DNA of 20,497 bases from Bifidobacteriaceae bacterium NR021 (GTDB lineage Bacteria > Actinomycetota > Actinomycetes > Actinomycetales > Bifidobacteriaceae): positions 61,387 to 81,883 of the forward strand of contig NQOP01000002.1 of NCBI GenBank assembly GCA_003585845.1. Reading direction: 5' to 3'. The notes beneath the pieces were generated by a model. The model was not told the DNA's origin. It did not search any database and saw only the letters and a list, made by a program, of their open reading frames with translations. Below, piece after piece: positions 8,701 to 14,800 of this stretch (position 1 is the stretch's first letter; the number at the start of each line of letters is the position of its first letter). The position numbers were made by a program, and so were the translations under genes.

Positions 8701-9109
8701 ACTCGATGCCGAGTTCCTTCTGAGCTTCCAACTCTGCTGGAAGACCGTGAGTATCCCAACCAAAAACGCGGTTTACTTTGCGGCCGCGCATAGTCTGATA
8801 GCGCGGAACAACGTCTTTTGCGTAGCCTGTGAGCAGGTGGCCGTAGTGAGGAAGACCGTTTGCGAATGGAGGGCCGTCGAAGAACACGAACTCGTTCTGG
8901 CTACCCTTGCCGGACGGGCGGTATTCGATTGACTTACGGAAAGTGTTGTTTGCATCCCAGTATTGGAGAACGGATTCTTCAAGCTTTGGGAAGGAAGGAT
9001 TTGGTGCAACTTGCGCGCCGGCGTTTTCTTGCGTTGATGCAGAAACACTTACCTTTGGATATACGTGATTTTCAGACGTATTTGCGGCTGGATTAGTGGA
9101 TTCGCTCAC
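5711..9109 (-). CDS. ileS: Isoleucyl-tRNA synthetase, type 2 (eukaryote-like)
   Basis: Charges tRNA-Ile with isoleucine in the cytoplasm. The HIGH motif is HYGH (about residues 88-91, in GPPFANGLPHYGHLLTG), and the KMSKS loop is KMSKH (665-669). Between them lies the long editing insert, then the anticodon-binding C-terminal region. At 1132 residues it is longer than type 1 bacterial enzymes (about 930), and the PHYGH and KMSKHxxNYPD forms are those of type 2/eukaryote-like enzymes. Such enzymes are known for low mupirocin sensitivity, including in bifidobacteria. The start is set at GTG 9109, because GAGGAG is 6 nt upstream and is the strand sequestered by the T-box; a TTG six codons earlier would bury that site in the gene. 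The first ~40 residues are a low-complexity extension. A strong terminator follows at 5642-5682. Confidence 0.95.
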   Translation of the reverse strand: MSESTNPAANTSENHVYPKVSVSASTQENAGAQVAPNPSFPKLEESVLQYWDANNTFRKSIEYRPSGKGSQNEFVFFDGPPFANGLPHYGHLLTGYAKDVVPRYQTMRGRKVNRVFGWDTHGLPAELEAQKELGIESVEQIEKMGIAKFNDACRASVLKYTNEWQNYVHRQARWVDFERGYKTLNIPYMESVMWAFKQLYDKGLAYKGYRVLPYCPKDQTPLSAHELRMDADVYQNRQDTTVSVAVKLRDEDDAYAVFWTTTPWTVPTNFAIVVGADIDYVEVRPTEGKFAGKKFYIGKPLLGSYTKELGENYEVVRELKGAEMAGWRYYPVFPYFASDSALAEGGTPGPNAFTIFTADYVDTAEGTGLVHQAPYGEDDMNTLNAHEIRSVDVLDAGCKFTSDCPDYEGLYVFDANLPILRNLRAGDGPLAQMPEDQRALLFQEKSYVHSYPHCWRCATPLIYKPVSSWFVSVTKIKKRLLELNQEINWIPGNVKDGQFGKWLSNARDWSISRNRFWGSPIPVWVSDDPKYPRVDVYGSLEELKADFGDYPRDDDGNVNMHRPYIDRLTRPNPDDPTGKSQMHRITDVLDCWFESGSMPFAQFHYPFENKEFFEEHFPCDYIVEYIGQTRGWFYTLHIMATALFDRPAYKNVICHGIVLGSDGQKMSKHLRNYPDVNGVFNEYGSDAMRWFLMSSPILRGGNLIVTADGIRDTVRQVMLPVWSSYYFFTLYANAANGGKGYDARRLRADEVAGLCNMDRYLLARTRLLVERVEKCLNEFAISDACAAVGDFIDVLTNWYIRGSRDRFWNEDETAFNTLYTVLEVFMRTIAPLAPMEAEAVWRGLTGGESVHLADWPYLVEPETLSDGEPNPKAGEVTELGAVLAHDDALVAAMDKVREVVSSALSLRKAEQLRVRQPLANLTVVAENTAAVEPYEQVLERELNVKNVTFCTLQGASEHGLKIVHELKVNARAAGPRLGKQVQFAIKSSKSGDWHVNESGAPVVQTPNGEVALVEGEYELVNRVESSDAQAAQNTASAAMPTGGFVMLDTALTSDLLAEGYARDAIRAVQDARKENGLDISDRIALTLSVPASDVAKVEQFRDLIAEETLATSFEVVEADSSATELSVTVKRA

Positions 9110-9115
9110 TGTGCT

Positions 9116-9425
9116 CTCCTCGCTCAACAGGGTGAATATTTCCCTGCGAGGACGACAGTTACTGCCGCGGTACCACCTCGCTTGCTATAAGATGATTACG
9201 TGTAACGCAAATGTGTAACGCAAATGTGTAACGCAAGTACATAACGCAATCGAACTATTCTCATAGCCTCTCGTGTTTGGCTGTACGGGCCAACCCCGTC
9301 GGTTCTAATAAGCGAGAATCTTAAGAATCCTCGCCGTTCTTCCGAAAACTCCCCGCCGATAACGGATCATCGCTTAAGTTAGAAATAATCTAACACTATC
9401 CCCTAACATTGGGAAGTATTTCGCG
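9116..9425 (-). promoter_or_regulatory. T-box riboswitch (tRNA-Ile sensing, translational type) of ileS
   Basis: The minus-strand leader carries the diagnostic T-box GGTGGTACCGCGGC (9177-9164). A stem I candidate lies at about 9365-9334 (CCGTT/AACGG), with AUC, an isoleucine codon, as the first loop triplet (9360-9358). This fits the ultrashort stem I of actinobacterial ileS leaders. The switch is readable: CCTCGC (9151-9146) can pair upstream with GCGAGG at the T-box (antisequestrator). Alternatively, TCCTCGC (9152-9146) can pair downstream with GCGAGGA (9123-9117), which contains the ileS Shine-Dalgarno. Uncharged tRNA-Ile should favour the first form and switch translation on. No terminator T-run is present, consistent with control of translation. 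Confidence 0.92.
9199..9250. repeat. Four tandem 13-bp repeats inside the ileS T-box leader
   Basis: Units at 9199-9211, 9212-9224, 9225-9237 and 9238-9250 follow the pattern TGTGTAACGCAAA (plus strand). Two adjacent units differ at a single base and the last is more diverged. They sit between the stem II region and the antisequestrator of the leader RNA. Confidence 0.9.
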
Positions 9426-9465
9426 ACTCGCTAATAATACGAACAAAGCAAACAAGTAATAAAAG

Positions 9466-9538
9466 TGCCCCGGATCAGAATCGAACTGACGACACCCACT
9501 TTAGGAGAGTGGTGCTCTATCCACTGAGCTACCGAGGC
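9466..9538 (-). tRNA. tRNA-Arg (anticodon CCT)
   Basis: The minus strand folds as a standard cloverleaf: acceptor GCCTCGG/CCGGGGC with discriminator A, D-stem GCTC/GAGC, anticodon stem CCACT/AGTGG with loop CTCCTAA (anticodon CCT, reads AGG), and T-stem GTCAG/CTGAT with loop TTCGATT. CCA is not encoded. It lies about 40 bp upstream of the ileS leader on the same strand. Confidence 0.95.
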
Positions 9539-9549
9539 AACAAATGGCA

Positions 9550-9555
9550 ATTATA
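9550..9555 (-). promoter_or_regulatory. -10 element of tRNA-Arg promoter
   Basis: A perfect TATAAT (minus strand, 9555-9550) ends 11 bp before the tRNA 5' end, the right distance for a promoter. No convincing -35 is seen 16-18 bp upstream. Confidence 0.5.
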
Positions 9556-9583
9556 CACCATGGCGTGCAACTGCGGCGCGCGC

Positions 9584-9904
9584 TCAAGATTCAAGATTAG
9601 ACTGCGTGCCAGCAGTTGCAGCTGTTGCCGATTGCTCCGCCTGTGCCGCGTCCAACTTGGCGCGAACCGTGGCAAGCAAACCTTGCGCGCGCTTTGCCAG
9701 AGCCTCGCCAATCTCCCACTGACGCATTGACTGGTCGAGCGTCAAACCGCCAGCTTCCAACGCTTGAACCGCCTGAACCAGCTTTTCGCGAGCTTCTTCG
9801 TACGGCATCGCCTCAATCGCAGCGCGCTCTTCTTTCGTAAGAGTGCTTGCAAATTCTGTGCTTTCTGCTGATTCTTCAGCTTTTTTCGTTACTTTCTCGC
9901 TCAT
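9584..9904 (-). CDS. xseB: Exodeoxyribonuclease VII small subunit
   Basis: Small subunit of exonuclease VII, a cytoplasmic nuclease that degrades single-stranded DNA from both ends; several XseB copies bind each XseA. Of its 106 residues, about 36-95 carry the family pattern MPYEEAREKLVQAVQALEAG, then LTLDQSMRQWEIGEALAKR. It is longer than the usual ~80 residues because of a charged N-terminal tail and an Ala/Thr-rich C-terminal tail. An AAAGGT site (9915-9910) precedes the ATG. It follows xseA by 45 bp, almost certainly in one transcript. Confidence 0.93.
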   Translation of the reverse strand: MSEKVTKKAEESAESTEFASTLTKEERAAIEAMPYEEAREKLVQAVQALEAGGLTLDQSMRQWEIGEALAKRAQGLLATVRAKLDAAQAEQSATAATAGTQSNLES

Positions 9905-9949
9905 ATCTAACCTTTCGTTATATCTAAAATATTTAAAATATCTAAAAAA

Positions 9950-11302
9950 TTACTTACTTGACTTTACGGCAGCCGACTTTGTTCCAGTCGACTTTGTTCC
10001 AGTCACCTTACCAAGAACCACACCGCTTTTAAGCGTAACTGTCATATCGTCGCCAACTTTCGCTAAAGCCGCGTCATCAAGCACTCGCCCACCGCTAATC
10101 TGCACAACAGCGTACCCGCGATTCAAAGTCGATTGCGGACTTAGCGCAGTCAAGCTCGCGTGAGCTTTCTCAACAGTCAGGCTCGCGTCGTCAAGAAGTC
10201 TCACCAAACCGTGACGCATTCGCTCAACAGCCTGCTCAACCAAGCGCTCGTGCGGCTCAAGCATAGTGCTCGGGCGCGTAAGGCTCGGGCGATTCGCATA
10301 ACCTTCAACGAGGCGAATCTCATTGTCAACGCGCGCAGAAATTCGCATGCGCATAGTTTGCAGCGCGTTATCAATAAGCTGCCACTGCTCGCGCACGTCC
10401 GGAACAACGCGCTTTGCAGCATCCGTAGGAGTCGAAGCGCGCATGTCTGCAGCCAAATCAATCAACGTCCAATCGTCCTCGTGACCGATTGCAGACACAA
10501 TCGGCGTCACGCACGCAGCAGTAGCGCGAACCACGCCCTCGTCCGAAAAACCAATCAAATCCTCAAAGCTGCCGCCGCCGCGCGCAACGATAATAACGTC
10601 AATCTCTGGATCGGCATCGAGCTGCTTAATTGCGGCAATAATATCCGCCGGGCACTGCACGCCCTGCACGTGCGCATGAACAACCTTAAAGCGCGTAACA
10701 GGCCAGCGCAAATTCACGTTCGTAATAACATCGCCCTCCGCGCGAGCTTGAGGAGCACACACGAGACCGATGCACTTAGGAAATTCCGGCAGCGGCACCT
10801 TATTTTCAGCGTCAAACAGGCCTTCGCCCTTAAGCTTTTTTCGCAACTCGTCAATTTGCGCTTTTAAGTCGCCTGCACCGACGCGGCGGATTTCGTCTGC
10901 AACAAAGCTTAAACGCGTGGCTTTTACCCAAATATCCGCCTTGCCGTGAACGACTACGCGGTCACCCTGGCGAAGATCGCGCGCTTGCTGCACGAAATTG
11001 CTGAAGCCCATTACGGAAATCGACACTTCTTCGTTGCTATCACGAAGAGTGATGTAGCCGGAAGATGCGCGGCGCATGTTGATTTCGACGATTTGACCCT
11101 CAATCCACGCTGCAGGCCACCGTTCTACTGCACTGTGGAACTTTTGGCTTAAGATTGCAACAGGCCACGGGTTTTCGGCAGTCGTGTCGGCGGCTTTCAG
11201 AGGTAGCTGGCGCGGTTGAGCTTGCTGCGGAGTAAGCGGTTGCGGCTGTTCAAGATGGGCATCATCCTGGAATAATTGCGGCATCATATTTGACGAGGTC
11301 AT
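9950..11302 (-). CDS. xseA: Exodeoxyribonuclease VII large subunit
   Basis: Catalytic subunit of exonuclease VII, 450 residues (E. coli 456). It has an N-terminal OB-fold region (about residues 45-145) and then the nuclease domain with the family signatures ARGGGSFEDL and SAIGHEDDWTLIDLAADMRA-STPTDAA. A helical part and a basic C-terminal tail follow. The tail contains a tandem TGTKS repeat from an exact 15-bp duplication (9975-10004). I start at ATG 11302. The frame stays open 45 codons further upstream, but that extension would run through the tRNA-Lys terminator and into the tRNA itself, so it cannot be coding. Only a weak GGAA-type ribosome site precedes the chosen ATG. xseB follows. Confidence 0.95.
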   Translation of the reverse strand: MTSSNMMPQLFQDDAHLEQPQPLTPQQAQPRQLPLKAADTTAENPWPVAILSQKFHSAVERWPAAWIEGQIVEINMRRASSGYITLRDSNEEVSISVMGFSNFVQQARDLRQGDRVVVHGKADIWVKATRLSFVADEIRRVGAGDLKAQIDELRKKLKGEGLFDAENKVPLPEFPKCIGLVCAPQARAEGDVITNVNLRWPVTRFKVVHAHVQGVQCPADIIAAIKQLDADPEIDVIIVARGGGSFEDLIGFSDEGVVRATAACVTPIVSAIGHEDDWTLIDLAADMRASTPTDAAKRVVPDVREQWQLIDNALQTMRMRISARVDNEIRLVEGYANRPSLTRPSTMLEPHERLVEQAVERMRHGLVRLLDDASLTVEKAHASLTALSPQSTLNRGYAVVQISGGRVLDDAALAKVGDDMTVTLKSGVVLGKVTGTKSTGTKSAAVKSSK

Positions 11303-11372
11303 GTTTCCAGCTTGACTGCAAAGAGGGACAAACGCGCGCTGCTGCAACTGCGTGACGGAGGGATTAGATACG

Positions 11373-11402
11373 AAAAAACCCAAGCGATGAAGCTTGGGTT
11401 TT
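11373..11402 (-). terminator. Intrinsic terminator of tRNA-Lys
   Basis: Minus strand: arms AAAACCCAAGC (11402-11392) and GCTTGGGTTTT (11385-11375) with a 6-nt loop, ending in a T-run. It directly follows the tRNA-Lys 3' end and separates it from xseA. Confidence 0.9.
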
Positions 11403-11407
11403 GATTG

Positions 11408-11481
11408 TGCCCCCTCAGGGATTCGAACCCTGGACACGCTGATTAAGAGTCAGCTGCTCTAACCAACTGAGCTAAAGGGGC
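11408..11481 (-). tRNA. tRNA-Lys (anticodon CTT)
   Basis: Minus-strand cloverleaf: acceptor GCCCCTT/AGGGGGC with discriminator A, D-stem GCTC/GAGC, anticodon stem GCTGA/TCAGC with loop CTCTTAA (anticodon CTT, reads AAG), and T-stem CAGGG/CCCTG with loop TTCGAAT. CCA is not encoded. A terminator follows at once. Confidence 0.96.
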
Positions 11482-11518
11482 GTTGGTTACCTTGGTTCGT
11501 TTCGCGAACCGAGTAACT

Positions 11519-11546
11519 ACTATACTCAGAATGAGAGCGTACGCAA
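11519..11546 (-). promoter_or_regulatory. Predicted tRNA-Lys promoter
   Basis: Minus strand: TTGCGT (about 11546-11541) and TATAGT (11524-11519) are spaced 16 bp, and the -10 ends 37 bp before the mature tRNA. A small hairpin (GGTTCG/CGAACC) lies in the 5' leader between them. Prediction from consensus only. Confidence 0.4.
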
Positions 11547-11556
11547 GCCGGCGTGT

Positions 11557-11700
11557 CGCATTAGAGTATCGAGAAGCAGCACAGTGCGCTTCTCGATACA
11601 CTAATGCGGTAGCGCTTGCTTAGGGTTGAAAGCACAGTGTGCTTTCAACGCAAGCGCGCACACGATTGTGCTTTCTTTATTATCTTAAGAAAGCACAATC
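11557..11700. repeat. Cluster of three strong inverted repeats
   Basis: Hairpin 1: 21-bp arms with one mismatch at 11557-11577 and 11588-11608, loop 10 nt. Hairpin 2: perfect 11-bp arms 11625-11635 and 11639-11649 (GTTGAAAGCAC/GTGCTTTCAAC), loop 3 nt. Hairpin 3: perfect 14-bp arms 11664-11677 and 11687-11700, loop 9 nt. Hairpins 2 and 3 share GAAAGCAC/GTGCTTTC; the loop of 1 shares AGCACAGTG with 2. None has a T-run, so they are not ordinary terminators. Confidence 0.85.
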
Positions 11701-11762
11701 TGACGACCAACAATCCAATAAGACACCAGTACAATTGACTCGCTTTTCGCTTAATCGTAGCG

Positions 11763-11881
11763 CTCCAAACGTGAGAGAATCATCTCGCATTTGGAGGGTT
11801 ACAGAGGGTTAGACGCTCCATTTGCGAGGAAAGTTTCTCACATTTGGAGAGTTGGCGCTACTTTTGCGCTCCAAACGTGCG
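11763..11881. repeat. 53-bp periodic array of 13-8-13 palindromes
   Basis: Five copies of a 13-bp motif (consensus CTCCAAAYGYGAG) alternate in orientation: 11763-11775 (+), 11784-11796 (-), 11816-11828 (+), 11837-11849 (-), 11869-11881 (+). Starts are spaced 21, 32, 21, 32 bp, so two full units of 53 bp and a partial third are present. Each full unit is an inverted repeat with 13-bp imperfect arms and an 8-bp spacer. The rest of the gene-free stretch (11482-11913) holds the tRNA promoter and the hairpin cluster; no credible reading frame is seen. Confidence 0.8.
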
Positions 11882-11913
11882 CAGTCACAACGCTCACAGC
11901 ACACACTCTCGCG

Positions 11914-13002
11914 CTACTTGCGCCGTAAATTACGCAGCATTTTGCGCGAAACCGCCAGCAAATGCCTGCCTTGCAGACTAGTCACACCATTCTTCTTTCG
12001 CAACGACGCAACCAGCATCATCGCCATCAACACCGCAGACATCACCATCGATATCACAAACAGCGTCATCCACAACGGCCACTGCATATGGTCACCCGGC
12101 ACGTTAGCAGGATCCGGCAGCACACGATACCCCGTCACGAGCAGCCTGTGCGTGTTAATTCCATACGGCGTGCACGTAATCAGCGTCGCCAAGTCGCGCC
12201 CCTTCTCGCGCCGCAACAAGCGAATATCGTTCGGCTCCACCACATTTATGCGAAACACCTTGTACCGAAGAGTCTTGCCTTGCACGTCAAAATAGAAGTA
12301 GTCGCCTTTTTTCAGCGTGTTTAAATCGTCAAACATCGTGGCATCCGGCATACCCGTATGCGCCGTCACAACCGTGTGCCTGCTTTTGCCACCCACCGGC
12401 AAATCCGTGCCGTACAGATGCCCCGCGCCCATTGCGAGAGTATCTTGAGTAGTTCCGTGGTAAATAGGTAGCCTCACGCCAATTTTCGGTATTTTCACGA
12501 TGCCCATAATTCCCATCGGCTCACTAAGCACTTTTTCGTACTCTTTATATTCGGGAGTGTCCATGTAGTCGTTACTGCCGTTATACGGGTCCGCGCTAAT
12601 AATTGCTTTGTGGCGAGCGTTGTATTCACGCGCTTTTCGCAAAATTTCCGCGCGATTTTCTTTAGGTTTTTCCTTATTTAATTTGTCGTACTCGATTGAG
12701 AGTTCCTTGGCAGCGTGATTGTTGACCAAAGTAGAAACCACAGGATAGCTGAAACACAAAATGCCAATAGTAACAAGCGCAATCGGCTCAGCCAGCTTGC
12801 GAAGTGTAGACATTGGCTTTGGGGAAGATTGCTCTTGTGAGGACTGCGGAGATTGATTTTGCTGAGATTGTGCACTTTGTGGAGATTCCACAGTTTGCGA
12901 GCTCGCGACATCTTGCGCACTTTTGGAGGACTTATTAGCGCGCATACGAGTCATACGCTTAAATAGCGCGCGAGCAGACTCTGCAAAATCAGCTAGCCTC
13001 AT
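11914..13002 (-). CDS. srtC: Class C (pilin-polymerising) sortase
   Basis: A membrane-bound transpeptidase that should link the LPKTG pilins encoded just upstream into a fibre. Catalytic residues are visible: H215 in TAHTGMP, C277 in TLITCTPYG and R286 in HRLLVTGYR. A class C lid motif appears as DPY (138-140). A membrane segment (about 74-92) and a second C-terminal one (about 310-334) give the two-anchor layout typical of class C. The first ~65 residues form a Gln/Ser-rich cytoplasmic tail, longer than usual. GGAGG (13011-13007) is 4 nt from the ATG. It is the last gene of the pilus operon and lies behind an intrinsic terminator, so it is probably expressed at a lower level than the pilins. 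Confidence 0.95.
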   Translation of the reverse strand: MRLADFAESARALFKRMTRMRANKSSKSAQDVASSQTVESPQSAQSQQNQSPQSSQEQSSPKPMSTLRKLAEPIALVTIGILCFSYPVVSTLVNNHAAKELSIEYDKLNKEKPKENRAEILRKAREYNARHKAIISADPYNGSNDYMDTPEYKEYEKVLSEPMGIMGIVKIPKIGVRLPIYHGTTQDTLAMGAGHLYGTDLPVGGKSRHTVVTAHTGMPDATMFDDLNTLKKGDYFYFDVQGKTLRYKVFRINVVEPNDIRLLRREKGRDLATLITCTPYGINTHRLLVTGYRVLPDPANVPGDHMQWPLWMTLFVISMVMSAVLMAMMLVASLRKKNGVTSLQGRHLLAVSRKMLRNLRRK

Positions 13003-13012
13003 GATTCCTCCA

Positions 13013-13060
13013 CTAATAAAAAGGAGCCGGGAAAGCGTTAGTTAACGCGCGCCCGACTCC
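13013..13060 (-). terminator. Intrinsic terminator between pilin and sortase genes
   Basis: Minus strand: GGAGTCGGG (13060-13052) pairs with CCCGGCTCC (13031-13023, one mismatch), enclosing a perfect GCGTTA/TAACGC helix (13048-13035), followed by TTTTTATTAG. The T-tract ends a few bases before the sortase ribosome site. Expected to make sortase mRNA only by read-through. Confidence 0.85.
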
Positions 13061-13093
13061 CCATTTTCGTTAATGCTTAAAGAAAGGGATTAA

Positions 13094-14800
13094 CTAAGCG
13101 CGGAGCTTAGCCTGCTCCTCTTCCTTCTTGCGACGGTGAATGTACACCACGAATCCGGCGCCAACGAAGCACGCGCCAGCGAGCGCGAAGAGAATCACGC
13201 CAGCAGCACCGGTCTTTGGAAGGTTGAACCAGAAGCCTTTATCCTTAGTAGGAAGATTCTGGAATGTATATGTTACATCACCGTCAGTTGCCTTAGTTGT
13301 AACAACATCAGGATTACGGATGTATCCGTCTGGAGCAACAGTTTCCACGATGTAGAAATCTTCATCACGCTTTACAGAATATTCTTCGGTCAAACCAGTA
13401 TCTTTTGCTGATGCTTTTTCTCCAAAAGCTGAGCGCGGACTTTTCTCACCACACTTATTGGCTACATCACCATTGGCTTTATTAAGCTCTGTAGCGCAAG
13501 CTTGTGCATCGGCTTTATTAGCAAATATCACAAACTTTCCACCCTCAAGAGCACTTTGATCCGTAGAAGAAACCTTCTTAATCTTGAACTTTGAGAACTT
13601 CACTTCCTTGTACTTTTTACCTTCAACAACGTCTGGGGTCTTACCCTCGTGCGAAGGAATTAAGCCACCCTTGTTAATAACAGTTTTGTCGCCAAGAGTC
13701 GTCGAATCAGCAAGAGTGAACTCTAAGGTGACAAATACCTTTACTACATTGCCAGCATTGCCGTTTGCAGCTTTGGCAAGCGCAGCTTTACCGGCATCAG
13801 TGAAGGAGATAGTAATCTTCTTGCGTGTAGTATGATCGGTTGTATCATTAAAATCTTCTGGACCGCTAACATTGTAGTCAGTAGCAGGAAGCGTCGTATC
13901 ATTCTTTACAGGTGCTTCGCCGGTTCCAAGTTGTACTTTCGTAACTACGCTCGCGTCATAAGTCGTGAAGTAGTTAGCAGGAGCGAGATCAACTACAGAA
14001 TATCCGTTAAAAGCATCGGCTTTAAGGTCATCAGAACCCGTCTCCTTCATCTTGTCAAGCTCAGCGCTAATGGTGTAGGAAATCTTATCGCCAGCGCCAA
14101 CAGTCTTAGAAGTATCCGCAGTCTTCTTAACGCTATCGCTCAAATCCTTGTTCTTTGGATCCGCGTATGGAGCATAGTTGTAGACTACGTTGCCTTTATC
14201 ATCCTTCTCAATCCTTGGGATTGTCATATAGAATGGCTTAGATTCGGCAGCGGAGAAGCCCTTCGGAGGATTTGATTCTGTAACTTGGTACAGGCCGATT
14301 CCGAGATCGAACTTCGCAACACCACTAGCATCAGTATCTTTTGGAGAACCAGTAACAGCTTCAGTGGTCACAGTAGCAGTGTTTTTATTAAGCTTATCCA
14401 TCTGATTGGCGACCTTAACCCAGTCTGCGTACTTAGTTAAGTCGATATCCTTACCGTCGATCTTCGTCACCTTTTTTACAGTGAACTTAGCACCAGGAAC
14501 AGGAGTTGACTTCTTCTGCTTACCTTTTTCAACCTCGTCTTTCCACTTGTAAATGGTGATAGAACCAGTCTTTGTTGAAGCTTCAGTACCAAGCTCCCAC
14601 GGCGCTTTTCCTGAATCCACAGGTTGGGATGGATTACCAAGACCAGCAACACCACCTTGAGATTGACTACCACCCTGATTCACACTAGGCTTGCTAGCCC
14701 ACGCAACGCTGGACACTGTCACAGCACCCGCCGCGCACAGCGTCCCAGCCATTGCGAGCGAGGCGAATGCGGCGACGCATCGTTTTGTGAAATTATTCAT
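13094..14800 (-). CDS. Major (backbone) pilin, SpaA/FimA type, LPKTG-anchored
   Basis: The likely shaft subunit of a sortase-assembled pilus, 568 residues. It has a Sec signal peptide (about 1-35, ending WAS), then several immunoglobulin-like (Cna-B/SpaA) domains. The E-box is FYIVETVAPDGY (482-493, E486), and a similar YQVTESNPPKGF occurs at 171-182 (E175). A candidate pilin-motif lysine is K216 in PYADPKNKD, where sortase would join the next subunit. The sorting signal is LPKTG (527-531), a hydrophobic segment, and a KRRK-type charged tail. These motifs suggest internal isopeptide bonds, by analogy with the family. The ATG overlaps the stop of the upstream 985-residue gene by 4 bp (ATGA), so the two are coupled. 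The pilin lysine assignment is inference. Confidence 0.93.
   Translation of the reverse strand: MNNFTKRCVAAFASLAMAGTLCAAGAVTVSSVAWASKPSVNQGGSQSQGGVAGLGNPSQPVDSGKAPWELGTEASTKTGSITIYKWKDEVEKGKQKKSTPVPGAKFTVKKVTKIDGKDIDLTKYADWVKVANQMDKLNKNTATVTTEAVTGSPKDTDASGVAKFDLGIGLYQVTESNPPKGFSAAESKPFYMTIPRIEKDDKGNVVYNYAPYADPKNKDLSDSVKKTADTSKTVGAGDKISYTISAELDKMKETGSDDLKADAFNGYSVVDLAPANYFTTYDASVVTKVQLGTGEAPVKNDTTLPATDYNVSGPEDFNDTTDHTTRKKITISFTDAGKAALAKAANGNAGNVVKVFVTLEFTLADSTTLGDKTVINKGGLIPSHEGKTPDVVEGKKYKEVKFSKFKIKKVSSTDQSALEGGKFVIFANKADAQACATELNKANGDVANKCGEKSPRSAFGEKASAKDTGLTEEYSVKRDEDFYIVETVAPDGYIRNPDVVTTKATDGDVTYTFQNLPTKDKGFWFNLPKTGAAGVILFALAGACFVGAGFVVYIHRRKKEEEQAKLRA

Noticed and set aside
5903..8932. 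Long plus-strand reading frames (426 and 372 codons) opposite ileS
   Set aside because: They are shadows of the ileS coding frame, with no recognisable domain, odd composition and no plausible ribosome site.
9110..9127. TTG start for IleRS six codons upstream
   Set aside because: It would place the sequestered Shine-Dalgarno inside the gene; GTG 9109 has ideal spacing.
9199..9250. CRISPR array
   Set aside because: Units are 13 bp, contiguous without spacers, and lie inside a riboswitch leader.
9975..10004. Exact 15-bp duplication in xseA
   Set aside because: Lies in a non-conserved basic C-terminal tail and keeps the frame; probably neutral.
11303..11437. 45-codon upstream extension of xseA
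   Set aside because: It translates the tRNA-Lys 3' half and its terminator; the first plausible start after them is ATG 11302.
11625..11649. Integron attC-like site
   Set aside because: The arms do not fit the RYYYAAC/GTTRRRY core boxes and there is no cassette gene or integrase in view.
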